A stretch of 64,000 bases of DNA. It comes from an uncultured Pseudomonadota bacterium (GTDB lineage: Bacteria > Pseudomonadota > Gammaproteobacteria > Burkholderiales > Usitatibacteraceae). This document shows, piece after piece, positions 17,910-25,911 of this stretch. Made by a program: the position numbers and the translations under genes. The notes under the pieces are model-generated. The model was not told the DNA's origin. It did not search any database and saw only the letters and a program-made list of their open reading frames with translations. The DNA is taken from positions 1 through 64,000 of the forward strand of contig CALEJW010000044.1 of NCBI GenBank assembly GCA_937898635.1, written 5' to 3'. Within the stretch, counting starts at the first letter, position 1. Every line of letters starts with the position of its first letter.

Positions 17910-19219
17910 AGAAGATCCTGGCCCTGGGGCTGGCATGGGCGGCGCTCGCCGCGCAGGCGGCGGACGCGCCGCCGCTCCCGTACGAGGCGAAGGCGACGCA
18001 CCTGGGCGTGGTGAACTGCGCCTCGAGCCTGTGCCACGGCTCCATCACCGAGTGGAAGGGCTCGAACGTGCTGCAGACGGAGTACGTCACCTGGTCGCGG
18101 GTGGACAAGCACGCGCTGCGCGCGAACCCGGTGCTGTGGAACGAGCGCAGCAAGCGCATCGCGGCCAACCTGGGCCTGAAGCAACCCGCGCACGAGGCGA
18201 AGATCTGCGTCGACTGCCACGGCCACAACCCGCCCGCCGAATGGCGGGGCGAGCGCTTCAAGGCTTCCGACGGCGTGAGCTGCGAGGCCTGCCACGGCCC
18301 GGCGGAGCACTGGATCAAGTCGCACGTGGCACCCGGGGCCACCCACGAGGAGAACGTGAGGAACGGGCTCTACCCGACCGCGGACCCCGTCGCCCTCGCG
18401 CGGCTGTGCCTTTCCTGCCACTTCGGCAACAAGGACAAGTTCGTCACCCACCGCATCATGGGCGCGGGGCACCCGCGCATCAGCTTCGAGCTGGACACCT
18501 TCACCCAGACCCAGCCGCCGCATTTCCTCGCCGACGAGGATTGGCGCCGGCGCAAGGGCCGCTGGGACGGGGTGCGCGTGTGGGCCATCGGGCAGGCGCT
18601 CGCCGCGCAGGAGAGCCTGGACGTCGTGCTCGACCCGAAGCGCGGCCGCGACGGGCTCTTCCCGGAGCTGGTGGTCTTCGACTGCCACGCCTGCCACCAC
18701 CCGATGTCGGAGACGCGCTGGAAGCCGCGCGTGGGCACGCGCCCGGGCACGATCCGCTTCAACGACGCGAACCTCCTCATGCTGCGCCAGATCGTGCGCC
18801 AGACCTTCCCGGCGGAGTCCGCGACCTTCGACGGGCTCGTGGCCACGCTTCACCGCGCGGTGGCGGGCGAGGGCGGCGACGCGCTCGAGGCGGCGGGGCG
18901 GCTGCGCAAGGGGCTCGACGCGGTGGTGCAGAAGCTGCGCGGGCGGGAGTTCGGCCACCGCGACCTCCAGGCGATCCTCGCCGGGCTCGTCGAGGACGGG
19001 ATCGCCGGGCAGTACCGCGACTACTCGGGGGCGGAGCAGGCGGCCATGGCGATCGCGAGCGTGCTCAATTTCCTGGCCCGCCAGGGCGCGCTCGCCGACG
19101 TGCGCGGGGCCAACGCGGCCCTCGAGCGCGTCTTCGAGACCGTCCGGGACGACGAGAAGTACCGGCCCGAGCGCTTCCAGGCGGCGCTCGGCGGCCTGAA
19201 GCCCCTCGTGGGGAGGTGA
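17906..19219 (+). CDS. c554-type multiheme cytochrome c, five heme sites
   Basis: A 437-residue protein with a cleavable signal (MKKILALGLAWAALAAQAAD). Its first heme site is CASSLCHG, a CX4CH motif. Four CXXCH motifs follow: CVDCH, CEACH, CLSCH and CHACH. The arrangement matches the cytochrome c554 family of periplasmic electron-transfer proteins. After about residue 270 comes an all-helical, heme-free domain of unknown role. Its ATG overlaps the stop of the decaheme gene. It probably relays electrons to or from the 1264-residue cytochrome; the partner is inferred from position only. Confidence 0.85.
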   Translation: MKKILALGLAWAALAAQAADAPPLPYEAKATHLGVVNCASSLCHGSITEWKGSNVLQTEYVTWSRVDKHALRANPVLWNERSKRIAANLGLKQPAHEAKICVDCHGHNPPAEWRGERFKASDGVSCEACHGPAEHWIKSHVAPGATHEENVRNGLYPTADPVALARLCLSCHFGNKDKFVTHRIMGAGHPRISFELDTFTQTQPPHFLADEDWRRRKGRWDGVRVWAIGQALAAQESLDVVLDPKRGRDGLFPELVVFDCHACHHPMSETRWKPRVGTRPGTIRFNDANLLMLRQIVRQTFPAESATFDGLVATLHRAVAGEGGDALEAAGRLRKGLDAVVQKLRGREFGHRDLQAILAGLVEDGIAGQYRDYSGAEQAAMAIASVLNFLARQGALADVRGANAALERVFETVRDDEKYRPERFQAALGGLKPLVGR

Positions 19220-19224
19220 GCGCC

Positions 19225-21651
19225 ATGGCATCGCAGTTCGACCAGAGAACGGAATTCCGCTGGCTCAAGGTGGGCATCATCGGCTCGGGCCCCGCGGGCC
19301 TGTCGGCCGCGGCCCACGCGGCCGAGCTCGGCGTGTCCCACGTGCTGCTGGAGAGCGAGAACCAGGCCTCCAACACGATCTTCAAGTACCAGAAGGGCAA
19401 GCACGTGATGGCGGAGCCGCAGATCCTGCCGCTCCGCAGCCCCATGAGCTTCGCCGCCGGCACCCGCGAGGAGATCCTCGAGAAGTGGGACGCGGAGATC
19501 CGCAGGCACGAGGTGAACATCCGCTACGGCCAGGAGGTGGTCTCGATCTCCGGCGAGGACAACGCCTTCGAGGTGCGCACGAAGGCGGGCGAGGTCTTCT
19601 TCTGCCGGAAGATCGTTCTCGCCATCGGCCTGCAGGGGAACCTGCGCAAGCTCGGCGTGGAGGGCGAGGCCCTGGAGGGGGTCCAGTACCAGCTCGACGA
19701 CCCGAAGGCCTACGAGGACGAGACGATCGTCGTGGTGGGCGCGGGAGACGCGGCCATCGAGAACGCGCTCGCGCTCGCCGAGCAGAACCGCGTGATCCTC
19801 GTGAACCGCAACGAGGAGTTCACGCGCTGCAAGGAGGGCAACCTCACCCTGGTCCTGAGCGCCATCAAGGAGGGGCGCGTGGAGATCCGCTACGGCACCT
19901 CCCCGGCGCGCGTCGAGCGCGGGGAGGGCGCGGCGCCGCTGCGCCTGCACGTGAAGAGCCCCGACGGGCCCGACGTGATCGAGTGCCACCGGGTGATCGC
20001 CCGCCTGGGCGGCATCCCGCCGAGGAAGCTGGTGGAGAGCTTCGGCGTGAAGTTCCCCTCGGCCGACCCCAACGCGGTGCCCGAGCTCACCGACACCTAC
20101 GAGTCGAACGTGAAGGGGCTCTACGTGGTGGGGGCGCTCGGCGGCTACCCGCTCATCAAGCAGGCGATGAACCAGGGCTACGAGGTGGTGGAGTCCGCCC
20201 TCGGGCGCCAGGTCGAGCCGGCCGACGAGCCGCTGCTCGCGAAGAAGTTCGCGAGCTTCTCGCGCACGAAGACGGTCGCGCAGGTGCTCGACGTCATCCA
20301 GTCGCGGGTGCCGCTGCTCTCGGGGATCAACCGCCTGCAGCTGCGCGAGTTCATGCTCGAGAGCGATCTCGTCGCGCCGCGCGAGGGCGAGGTCCTCTTC
20401 GAGAGGAACGATTACACCAACACCTTTTTCATGGTCGTGGCGGGCGAGGTCCGCGTCGAGGGCGAGGCGGGCGCGCAGTTCGCCCTCGGCGCCGGGGAGT
20501 TCTTCGGCGAGCTGGGCCTCATCTCCGGGCGCCGGCGCTCGAGCACGGTCCGCGCGGGGCCGCACTGCGCGCTGATCGAGGCGCCGCGCCGCGCGATGCT
20601 GAAGCTCGTGGCCTCGGTGGAGTCGGTGCGCAAGCAGGTGGACGAGACCTTCCTCAAGCGCGCGGTGCGCGCCTACCTCGCGCCGATGCTCCCGCAGGAG
20701 GAACTCGACGAGCTGGTGGCGAGCGGGGTGGAGGTGCGCAAGTACGGCGGCAACGAGGTCCTCTTCCGCGAGGGCGACGCGCCCGACGGGCTGTACCTGC
20801 TGCGCCGCGGCTCCGTCATGGTCTCGCGCGAGATCGCCGGGCGCGAGGTCGTGCTCTCCTACCTTTCCGCGGGCAACTACGTGGGCGAGATGGCGCTGCT
20901 CACCGACTCGCCGCGCTCGGCCACGGTGCGCGCCGCGGTGACCACGGAGGCGGTGGTGCTCGACGCCGAGGTCTTCAAGCGCGTCCTGGGCAGGAATCCC
21001 CGCTGGCGCGAGGAGATGGAGTCGCGCTTCCTCGACCGCCTGCGCGTGAACGCGGCGATGGAGGCCGCGCCCGACCCCGGCAACGTGATCGCCTTCCTGC
21101 TGCAGCAGGGCGTGGGCGAGGCGACCGACGTGCTGCTGATCGACGAGAGCCTGTGCGTGCGCTGCGACAACTGCGAGAAGGCCTGCGCCGACGTGCACGA
21201 CGGCACCTCCCGCCTGGACCGCGAGGCCGGGCCGACCTTCGCCGAGATCCACGTGCCCACCTCCTGCCGGCACTGCGAGCACCCGCACTGCATGAAGGAC
21301 TGCCCGCCCGACGCCATCCACCGCTCGCCCAACGGGGAGGTGTTCGTGAACGACAGCTGCATCGGCTGCGGCAACTGCGAGAAGAACTGCCCCTACGGCG
21401 TGATCCAGCTCGCGCCCGTGGACCCGAAGCGCCGGCGGCCGAGTCTCTTCGCCTGGCTGGTGCTGGGGGCCGGCCCCGAGCCGGGCCTGGAACCCAGGCC
21501 CAAGGGCAAGGACATCCCCAAGAAGGCCGTGAAGTGCGACATGTGCAAGGACCTTCCCGGGGGGGCGGCCTGCGTGCGCGCCTGCCCGACGGGAGCGGCC
21601 ATCCGCGTGAGCCCGGACGCGTTCCTGAACTACGCCGCCGTCGAGCCCTGA
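19225..21651 (+). CDS. flavoprotein / twin cNMP-binding / four-cluster ferredoxin fusion
   Basis: An 808-residue protein without signal peptide, so cytoplasmic. Residues about 14-330 are a thioredoxin-reductase-like FAD/NAD(P) module (FAD site GSGPAG at 20-25, NAD(P) site VGAGDAA at 171-177) lacking the redox CxxC of true thioredoxin reductase. Residues about 365-480 and 490-605 are two CAP-like cyclic-nucleotide domains (GELGLISGRRRSSTV and GEMALLTDSPRSATV). Residues about 636-800 form a DmsB/HybA-type module with sixteen cysteines for four [4Fe-4S] clusters (CVRCDNCEKAC, CRHCEHPHCMKDC, CIGCGNCEKNC, CDMC...CVRAC). This suggests NAD(P)H-linked electron transfer gated by a nucleotide. It ends the redox island. 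Confidence 0.88.
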   Translation: MASQFDQRTEFRWLKVGIIGSGPAGLSAAAHAAELGVSHVLLESENQASNTIFKYQKGKHVMAEPQILPLRSPMSFAAGTREEILEKWDAEIRRHEVNIRYGQEVVSISGEDNAFEVRTKAGEVFFCRKIVLAIGLQGNLRKLGVEGEALEGVQYQLDDPKAYEDETIVVVGAGDAAIENALALAEQNRVILVNRNEEFTRCKEGNLTLVLSAIKEGRVEIRYGTSPARVERGEGAAPLRLHVKSPDGPDVIECHRVIARLGGIPPRKLVESFGVKFPSADPNAVPELTDTYESNVKGLYVVGALGGYPLIKQAMNQGYEVVESALGRQVEPADEPLLAKKFASFSRTKTVAQVLDVIQSRVPLLSGINRLQLREFMLESDLVAPREGEVLFERNDYTNTFFMVVAGEVRVEGEAGAQFALGAGEFFGELGLISGRRRSSTVRAGPHCALIEAPRRAMLKLVASVESVRKQVDETFLKRAVRAYLAPMLPQEELDELVASGVEVRKYGGNEVLFREGDAPDGLYLLRRGSVMVSREIAGREVVLSYLSAGNYVGEMALLTDSPRSATVRAAVTTEAVVLDAEVFKRVLGRNPRWREEMESRFLDRLRVNAAMEAAPDPGNVIAFLLQQGVGEATDVLLIDESLCVRCDNCEKACADVHDGTSRLDREAGPTFAEIHVPTSCRHCEHPHCMKDCPPDAIHRSPNGEVFVNDSCIGCGNCEKNCPYGVIQLAPVDPKRRRPSLFAWLVLGAGPEPGLEPRPKGKDIPKKAVKCDMCKDLPGGAACVRACPTGAAIRVSPDAFLNYAAVEP

Positions 21652-21669
21652 GGCGCGCGGGCGCGGCCC

Positions 21670-22968
21670 CTAGTGCTTCGCCTGCCCGATGAGGCGGTCG
21701 AGGTCGGGGTCGGCGCGGTGGTTCGCGGCGTTCCAGCGCATCACCAGGAACATCGCCACGGCGACGAAGCTGCCGAAGATCACGATGATCGTGTTGATGT
21801 GCAGGTCCATCCGGATCATCAGCGCGTAGAGGGCGAGCATCACCAGGATGCTCACGTTCTCGTTGAAGTTCTGCACGGCGATGGAGTGCCCCGCCGAGAG
21901 CAGCACGTGGCCGCGGTGCTGCAGGAGCGCGTTCATGGGCACCACGAAGAACCCGGCGAGCGCGCCGACGACCACCAGGAGGAAGTACACGAGCGGCATC
22001 CAGGTGACGCCGATCAGCGTCATCACGGCGAAGCCCATGGCCACGCCCACGGGGAGCACGGCCACGGCGCGCTTGAGCGCGATGAGGCGCGCGGCGAGGA
22101 CGGCGCCCATCGCGATGCCCACGGCGGAGACCCCCTGCAGCATCGCGCCCTGGGACAGGGGCAGGTTCAGGTGCTGCTCGGCCCACTTGAGGACGATGAA
22201 CTGCAGCGTCGCCCCCGCGCCCCAGAAGAGCGTCGTCACCGCGAGCGAGATCTGGCCGAGCTTGTCGGTCCAGAGCGTGGTGAAGCAGTGCGCGAAGTCC
22301 ACGACGAGGCGCACGGGGTGGCGCTCCTGGTGCGGGTAGCGCGCGCCCGTGTCGGGAATCGCGAGGTTGAAGAGCGCGGCGACGATGTACACCGTGGCGA
22401 TCACGAGGATCGCGGCCTCGGCGGGCGTGTCCACGCCGGTGTCGAGGAAGGGGAAGTCGATCGAGAGCAGCGCCGCGGAGACTTTCGCGCCGATGAGGAC
22501 CCCGCCCAGCACGGTGCCGATCACGATCGAGAGCACGGTGAGCCCCTCGATCCAGCCGTTGGCGACGACGAGCTGCTCGGGCGGGAGGAGCTCGGTGAGG
22601 ATGCCGTACTTGGCCGGGGAGTAGGCCGCCGCGCCGAGGCCCACCACCGCGTAGGCGGCGAGCACGTGCCAGTGGGGCGCGACCCCGGGGATCGACACGA
22701 TGTCGTGGAAGAAGAGGAGCGAGCAGCCGGCGATCTTCACCAGGTTGGTCGCGAACATCACCCGGCCCTTGGGCATGGAGTCCGCGAAGGCGCCCACGAA
22801 GGCGGCGAGCACCACGTAGGAGACGGTGAAGAAGAACTTGAGCAGCGGCGTGAGCCAGGCGGGGCCCTGCAGCTGCAGCAGCAGCGCGATGGAGGCGATG
22901 AGGAGCGCGTTGTCCGCGAGGGAGGAGAAGAACTGCGCGGCCATGATGGTGTAGAAGCCGCGCTTCAC
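21670..22968 (-). CDS. lplT: lysophospholipid transporter LplT
   Basis: A 432-residue MFS transporter with twelve hydrophobic segments. LplT-like landmarks are the N-terminal MAAQFFSSLADNAL, LGAAAYSPAKYGILTELLP and GHSIAVQNFNENVSIL. LplT flips lysophosphatidylethanolamine inward for reacylation by Aas. The GTG start is set by a GTGA overlap with the stop of the EAL gene upstream. No aas gene is adjacent, and the coupling with c-di-GMP genes is unusual. The assignment to the family is strong, the exact substrate is inferred. Confidence 0.88.
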   Translation of the reverse strand: MKRGFYTIMAAQFFSSLADNALLIASIALLLQLQGPAWLTPLLKFFFTVSYVVLAAFVGAFADSMPKGRVMFATNLVKIAGCSLLFFHDIVSIPGVAPHWHVLAAYAVVGLGAAAYSPAKYGILTELLPPEQLVVANGWIEGLTVLSIVIGTVLGGVLIGAKVSAALLSIDFPFLDTGVDTPAEAAILVIATVYIVAALFNLAIPDTGARYPHQERHPVRLVVDFAHCFTTLWTDKLGQISLAVTTLFWGAGATLQFIVLKWAEQHLNLPLSQGAMLQGVSAVGIAMGAVLAARLIALKRAVAVLPVGVAMGFAVMTLIGVTWMPLVYFLLVVVGALAGFFVVPMNALLQHRGHVLLSAGHSIAVQNFNENVSILVMLALYALMIRMDLHINTIIVIFGSFVAVAMFLVMRWNAANHRADPDLDRLIGQAKH

Positions 22969-24278
22969 CGTCCCTTCTCCCGGGCGACCCACCAGGCGCG
23001 GAACTCGCGCTCGGGCATGGGACGGGCGAGCCGGAAGCCCTGCTCGAGGTCGCAGCCCAGCCGCGCGAGCTCCGCGCGCGTGGCCTCGTCCTCGACGCCC
23101 TCGGCCACCGCCCTGAGCTCGAAGTTGTGCGCGAGGTCGATCACCGCGCGCACGATCTGGTGGTCGCCCCGGTCCGCGAGGAGCCCGCTCACGAAGAGCT
23201 TGTCGATCTTGAGCTCGTCCACCGGCAGGCGCTTGAGGTACGCGAGCGAGGAATAGCCCGTGCCGAAGTCGTCGATGGAGAGCGCCACGCCCGTGCCCTT
23301 GAGGCGGGTGAGCATCGCGAGCGAGCGCTCGGCGTCGCCGATCATCGCGCTCTCGGTGATCTCGAGCGTGATGCGCTCCGGGGGCACGCTCCAGGTGCCG
23401 AGGGACTGCTCCACGATGTCCGGGAGATCCGGGTCCACGAGCGCCCGCGTCGAGAGGTTCACGCTGAAGCGCGGGACGATGCCCTCCTTGGCGAGGGCGG
23501 CGGCGTGGCGGAGCACGGAGTTCAGCACCCAGAAGGTGAGCGAGCCGATGATGCCCGTGCTCTCCGCGATGCCGACGACGGTGGCGGGCGCGATGGGCCC
23601 GGAGACCGGGTGGCGCCAGCGCAGGAGCGCCTCGGCGGCCACCGCGGCGCCGCTCGCGAAATCGGCCTGGGGCTGGTAGTGCACCTCCAGCTCGTTGGCG
23701 CGGATGGCGCGCTGCAGGTCGATGTCGAGGCCGTGGTAGACCTCCGCCTCGACGCTGTCCTCGCTCTGGAAGACGTGGTAGCCCTCCTCGCGCGTGCCGG
23801 CGATGCGCCGCGCGACGTCCGCGGCCATGAGGAGCTTCGCCGGGTCGGCGGAATGCTCGGGGACGGTGGCGATGCCGACGCAGGGCCGCAGGACGGCGGT
23901 GCCGCCCTCGTGGGCGATGGGGCGGTCGAGCGCCCGCAGGCACTTCACCGCGGCGAGGACGGCCTGGGTCGGGTGCGCGATGCGCGGCAGGACCACGCAG
24001 ACCTGCTCGTCGCTCAGCGGCGCCATGCGGTCCTCGGCGCGCAGGGCGGGGCGCAGGCGCTCCATCACCAGCGTGACGGTCACGGTCGCCGGAGGCCCCT
24101 TGAGCAGCGCCTGCAGCCGGTCGACGCGGCGCAGCTCGATGAGCAGCACCGCCATGCGCCCGTGGGTCGCCTGGGCGACTGCGGCCTCCCGGTCGAGGAA
24201 ACGCAGGAGCTCCTCGCGCGCGGCGTCGCCGGACGGGGGAGGATGCCGGACGGGGTCCGCGGGGGTGGGGGGGCTCAC
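22965..24278 (-). CDS. EAL-domain c-di-GMP phosphodiesterase with degenerate GGDEF
   Basis: A 437-residue protein. The N-terminal part (about residues 20-170) is GGDEF-like, but the signature is lost (SDEQVCVVL in its place), so cyclase activity is unlikely. The EAL domain (about 180-430) keeps EALLRW, SVNLS, LEITES, DDFGTGYSS, KIDK, AEGVE and the QGF segment; all expected metal and catalytic positions appear present. It is therefore a likely c-di-GMP phosphodiesterase, possibly allosterically controlled by the dead GGDEF. No transmembrane segment is seen. The GTG start overlaps the HD-GYP stop, so the two are probably made together. Confidence 0.9.
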   Translation of the reverse strand: MSPPTPADPVRHPPPSGDAAREELLRFLDREAAVAQATHGRMAVLLIELRRVDRLQALLKGPPATVTVTLVMERLRPALRAEDRMAPLSDEQVCVVLPRIAHPTQAVLAAVKCLRALDRPIAHEGGTAVLRPCVGIATVPEHSADPAKLLMAADVARRIAGTREEGYHVFQSEDSVEAEVYHGLDIDLQRAIRANELEVHYQPQADFASGAAVAAEALLRWRHPVSGPIAPATVVGIAESTGIIGSLTFWVLNSVLRHAAALAKEGIVPRFSVNLSTRALVDPDLPDIVEQSLGTWSVPPERITLEITESAMIGDAERSLAMLTRLKGTGVALSIDDFGTGYSSLAYLKRLPVDELKIDKLFVSGLLADRGDHQIVRAVIDLAHNFELRAVAEGVEDEATRAELARLGCDLEQGFRLARPMPEREFRAWWVAREKGR

Positions 24279-25729
24279 GAAAGGTAGTTGTCGCGCGGGT
24301 CGAGCCCGTAGGCGCCGGCGGCGAGGCTGCGGCGGATGAAGGCCGGCTCCTCGCCGCCGAGCAGCGGGTCGTAGAGGAGGTCGACCATGGTGGGGTAGTT
24401 GGCCCGCGTCTTGTCGGGGCTGGTGAGGAGCAGCACGCGGGGCTTGAGCCGCCGCAGCTTGTTGTGCGAGACCACCACCGCCACCTCGCCCGTGGAGAGT
24501 TCCACGAGGGAGCCCACCGGGAAGACGCCGATCGCCTGCACGAACTGCTCCGCGAGCGGGGCGTGGAAGTACTCCCCGCCCCAGCCGGTGATGCTGCGCA
24601 GGGCCTCGTAGGAGGACACGGCCTCGGCGTAGGGCCGCGACTTGGTGAGTGCCGCGAAGCAGTCGCCGATGCCCGCCATGCGCCCGTAGAAGCCGATCGC
24701 CTCGCCCTCGAGCCGCTTCGGGTAGCCGCTGCCGTTCATGCGCTCGTGGTGCTGGGCGATGCCCTCGATCACCTCGGGCGGCCAGTTCGGGGTGGCGGAG
24801 AGGATCTCGAGGCCGAGCTCCACGTGCATCTTGGCGGTCGCGAACTCCTCGGGGGTGAGGCGGTCCTGCTTTTCCAGGATTTCCCGCGGCAGGCGGATCT
24901 TGCCGATGTCGAGCAGCAGGCCGATGGTGCCGAGCTGCGCGAGCCCGGCGCGGGGAAAGCCCAGGTGGCGCCCGAAGGCCACGAGGTAGACCGCCACCAT
25001 CAGCCCGTGGGCATAGGTGGTGATGTCCTGCTCGCGAAGGCGCGCGACCCACATGAGCGCGTCGGGATTCCTCACCATGCTCTCGACCATCTCGTCCACG
25101 ACCTCCTGGACGCGCTCGATCTCCACGGGATGGCCCGCCCAGACGTCGGCGGCGAGCTTTCGCACCACGTCGTAGGCGCGGTCGTAGGCCACGCGCGCCG
25201 GGGCGACTTCCTCCTCGACCGAGCGCGTGTCCGGGTAGATCGTGACGGGGATCGAGGCGGGCAGCAGCGAGGCGCGGCGCGTTTCCGGGGGCAGTTCCGC
25301 GGGATCCCGGGGCAGGCCCTTCTCCGGCCGGCGCAGAAGCCCGCGCAGGGCGTCCATCACGCCCCCGAGGCCGCGGCCTTCGCGAGCCGCCTCGGGCTGG
25401 CGGTCGGGCGCCTGCACCGGCCGGAGGGCGGACCTGGCGGTGGGCTTTTCCTCGATCTGCGCGCCCAGCCCGCTCACGAGCCGGGAAGGGGAAGGTCCCG
25501 GGCCCGCAGCCGCGGGGGCCGCGGCGCTCCTCGCGGGCCGGAACTCCTCGCCCGTCGAGCGCGCCCGGTCCACGATCACGAACTCGCAGATCGACTGGAG
25601 CTCGACGATCTGCTGGTTGTCCTCGATGACGAAGCCCTGCAGGAGGAAGGGCGTGTCGATCCAAGGGCGGTCGAGATCGGCGACGAACATGCCGACCTTC
25701 AGGTCCTTCACGGCCACCTTGGATTGCAT
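24275..25729 (-). CDS. HD-GYP domain protein with DUF3391-type N-terminus
   Basis: A 484-residue cytoplasmic protein. The N-terminal region (about 1-60, KVAVKDLKVGMFVADLDRPW) matches the DUF3391 domain often found before HD-GYP. A Pro/Ala-rich linker follows. The HD-GYP region (about 215-400) keeps the GYP loop (HHERMNGSGYPKRLEG) and an upstream His in YAHGLMVAVY. However, the defining HD pair reads LLLDIGKIRLP, so the metal-ligand His is Leu. Such variants may be inactive phosphodiesterases that act by binding. It is the first gene of an HD-GYP/EAL/LplT unit. Confidence 0.85.
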   Translation of the reverse strand: MQSKVAVKDLKVGMFVADLDRPWIDTPFLLQGFVIEDNQQIVELQSICEFVIVDRARSTGEEFRPARSAAAPAAAGPGPSPSRLVSGLGAQIEEKPTARSALRPVQAPDRQPEAAREGRGLGGVMDALRGLLRRPEKGLPRDPAELPPETRRASLLPASIPVTIYPDTRSVEEEVAPARVAYDRAYDVVRKLAADVWAGHPVEIERVQEVVDEMVESMVRNPDALMWVARLREQDITTYAHGLMVAVYLVAFGRHLGFPRAGLAQLGTIGLLLDIGKIRLPREILEKQDRLTPEEFATAKMHVELGLEILSATPNWPPEVIEGIAQHHERMNGSGYPKRLEGEAIGFYGRMAGIGDCFAALTKSRPYAEAVSSYEALRSITGWGGEYFHAPLAEQFVQAIGVFPVGSLVELSTGEVAVVVSHNKLRRLKPRVLLLTSPDKTRANYPTMVDLLYDPLLGGEEPAFIRRSLAAGAYGLDPRDNYLS

Positions 25730-25837
25730 GGAATCGGGGTCGTCGGGCTTGCGAGTGCGTGTCGATCATCCGGCAGGCGCACCGGAACCGCCGCCATTCT
25801 ACGGGACAATGGCGCGCCGCGCCCCGCGCCGCACCCC

Positions 25838-25843
25838 TATAAT
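25838..25843 (+). promoter_or_regulatory. candidate -10 box before the CoA-transferase gene
   Basis: A perfect TATAAT, 68 bases before the ATG at 25912. It lies in the 182-base divergent region between the HD-GYP and CoA-transferase genes. No good -35 is visible at the right distance. The rest of this region shows nothing else I can name. Confidence 0.4.
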
Positions 25844-25911
25844 CGGGCCCCCGACCCGTGCGGGCGGGGGCCGGCGAGCCTGGTCCCCGCCGCGCGACCC
25901 TGCCCACCGCC

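Noticed and set aside
14082..17936. A 1284-codon antisense frame opposite the decaheme gene
   Set aside because: Composition is dominated by Arg, Val, His and Gly with no domain; the plus strand has ten heme motifs.
14345..19219. A 1624-codon plus-strand frame that would join two cytochromes
   Set aside because: Its first 1187 codons are an out-of-frame shadow of the decaheme gene. The true gene starts at the ATG at 17906 with a signal peptide.
19225..20200. Thioredoxin reductase
   Set aside because: The FAD and NAD(P) sites match, but the redox-active CxxC is absent from the expected place.
25801..25911. Small RNA or riboswitch between the HD-GYP and CoA-transferase genes
   Set aside because: Apart from a TATAAT box I see no conserved structure; GC-rich hairpins are expected by chance here.
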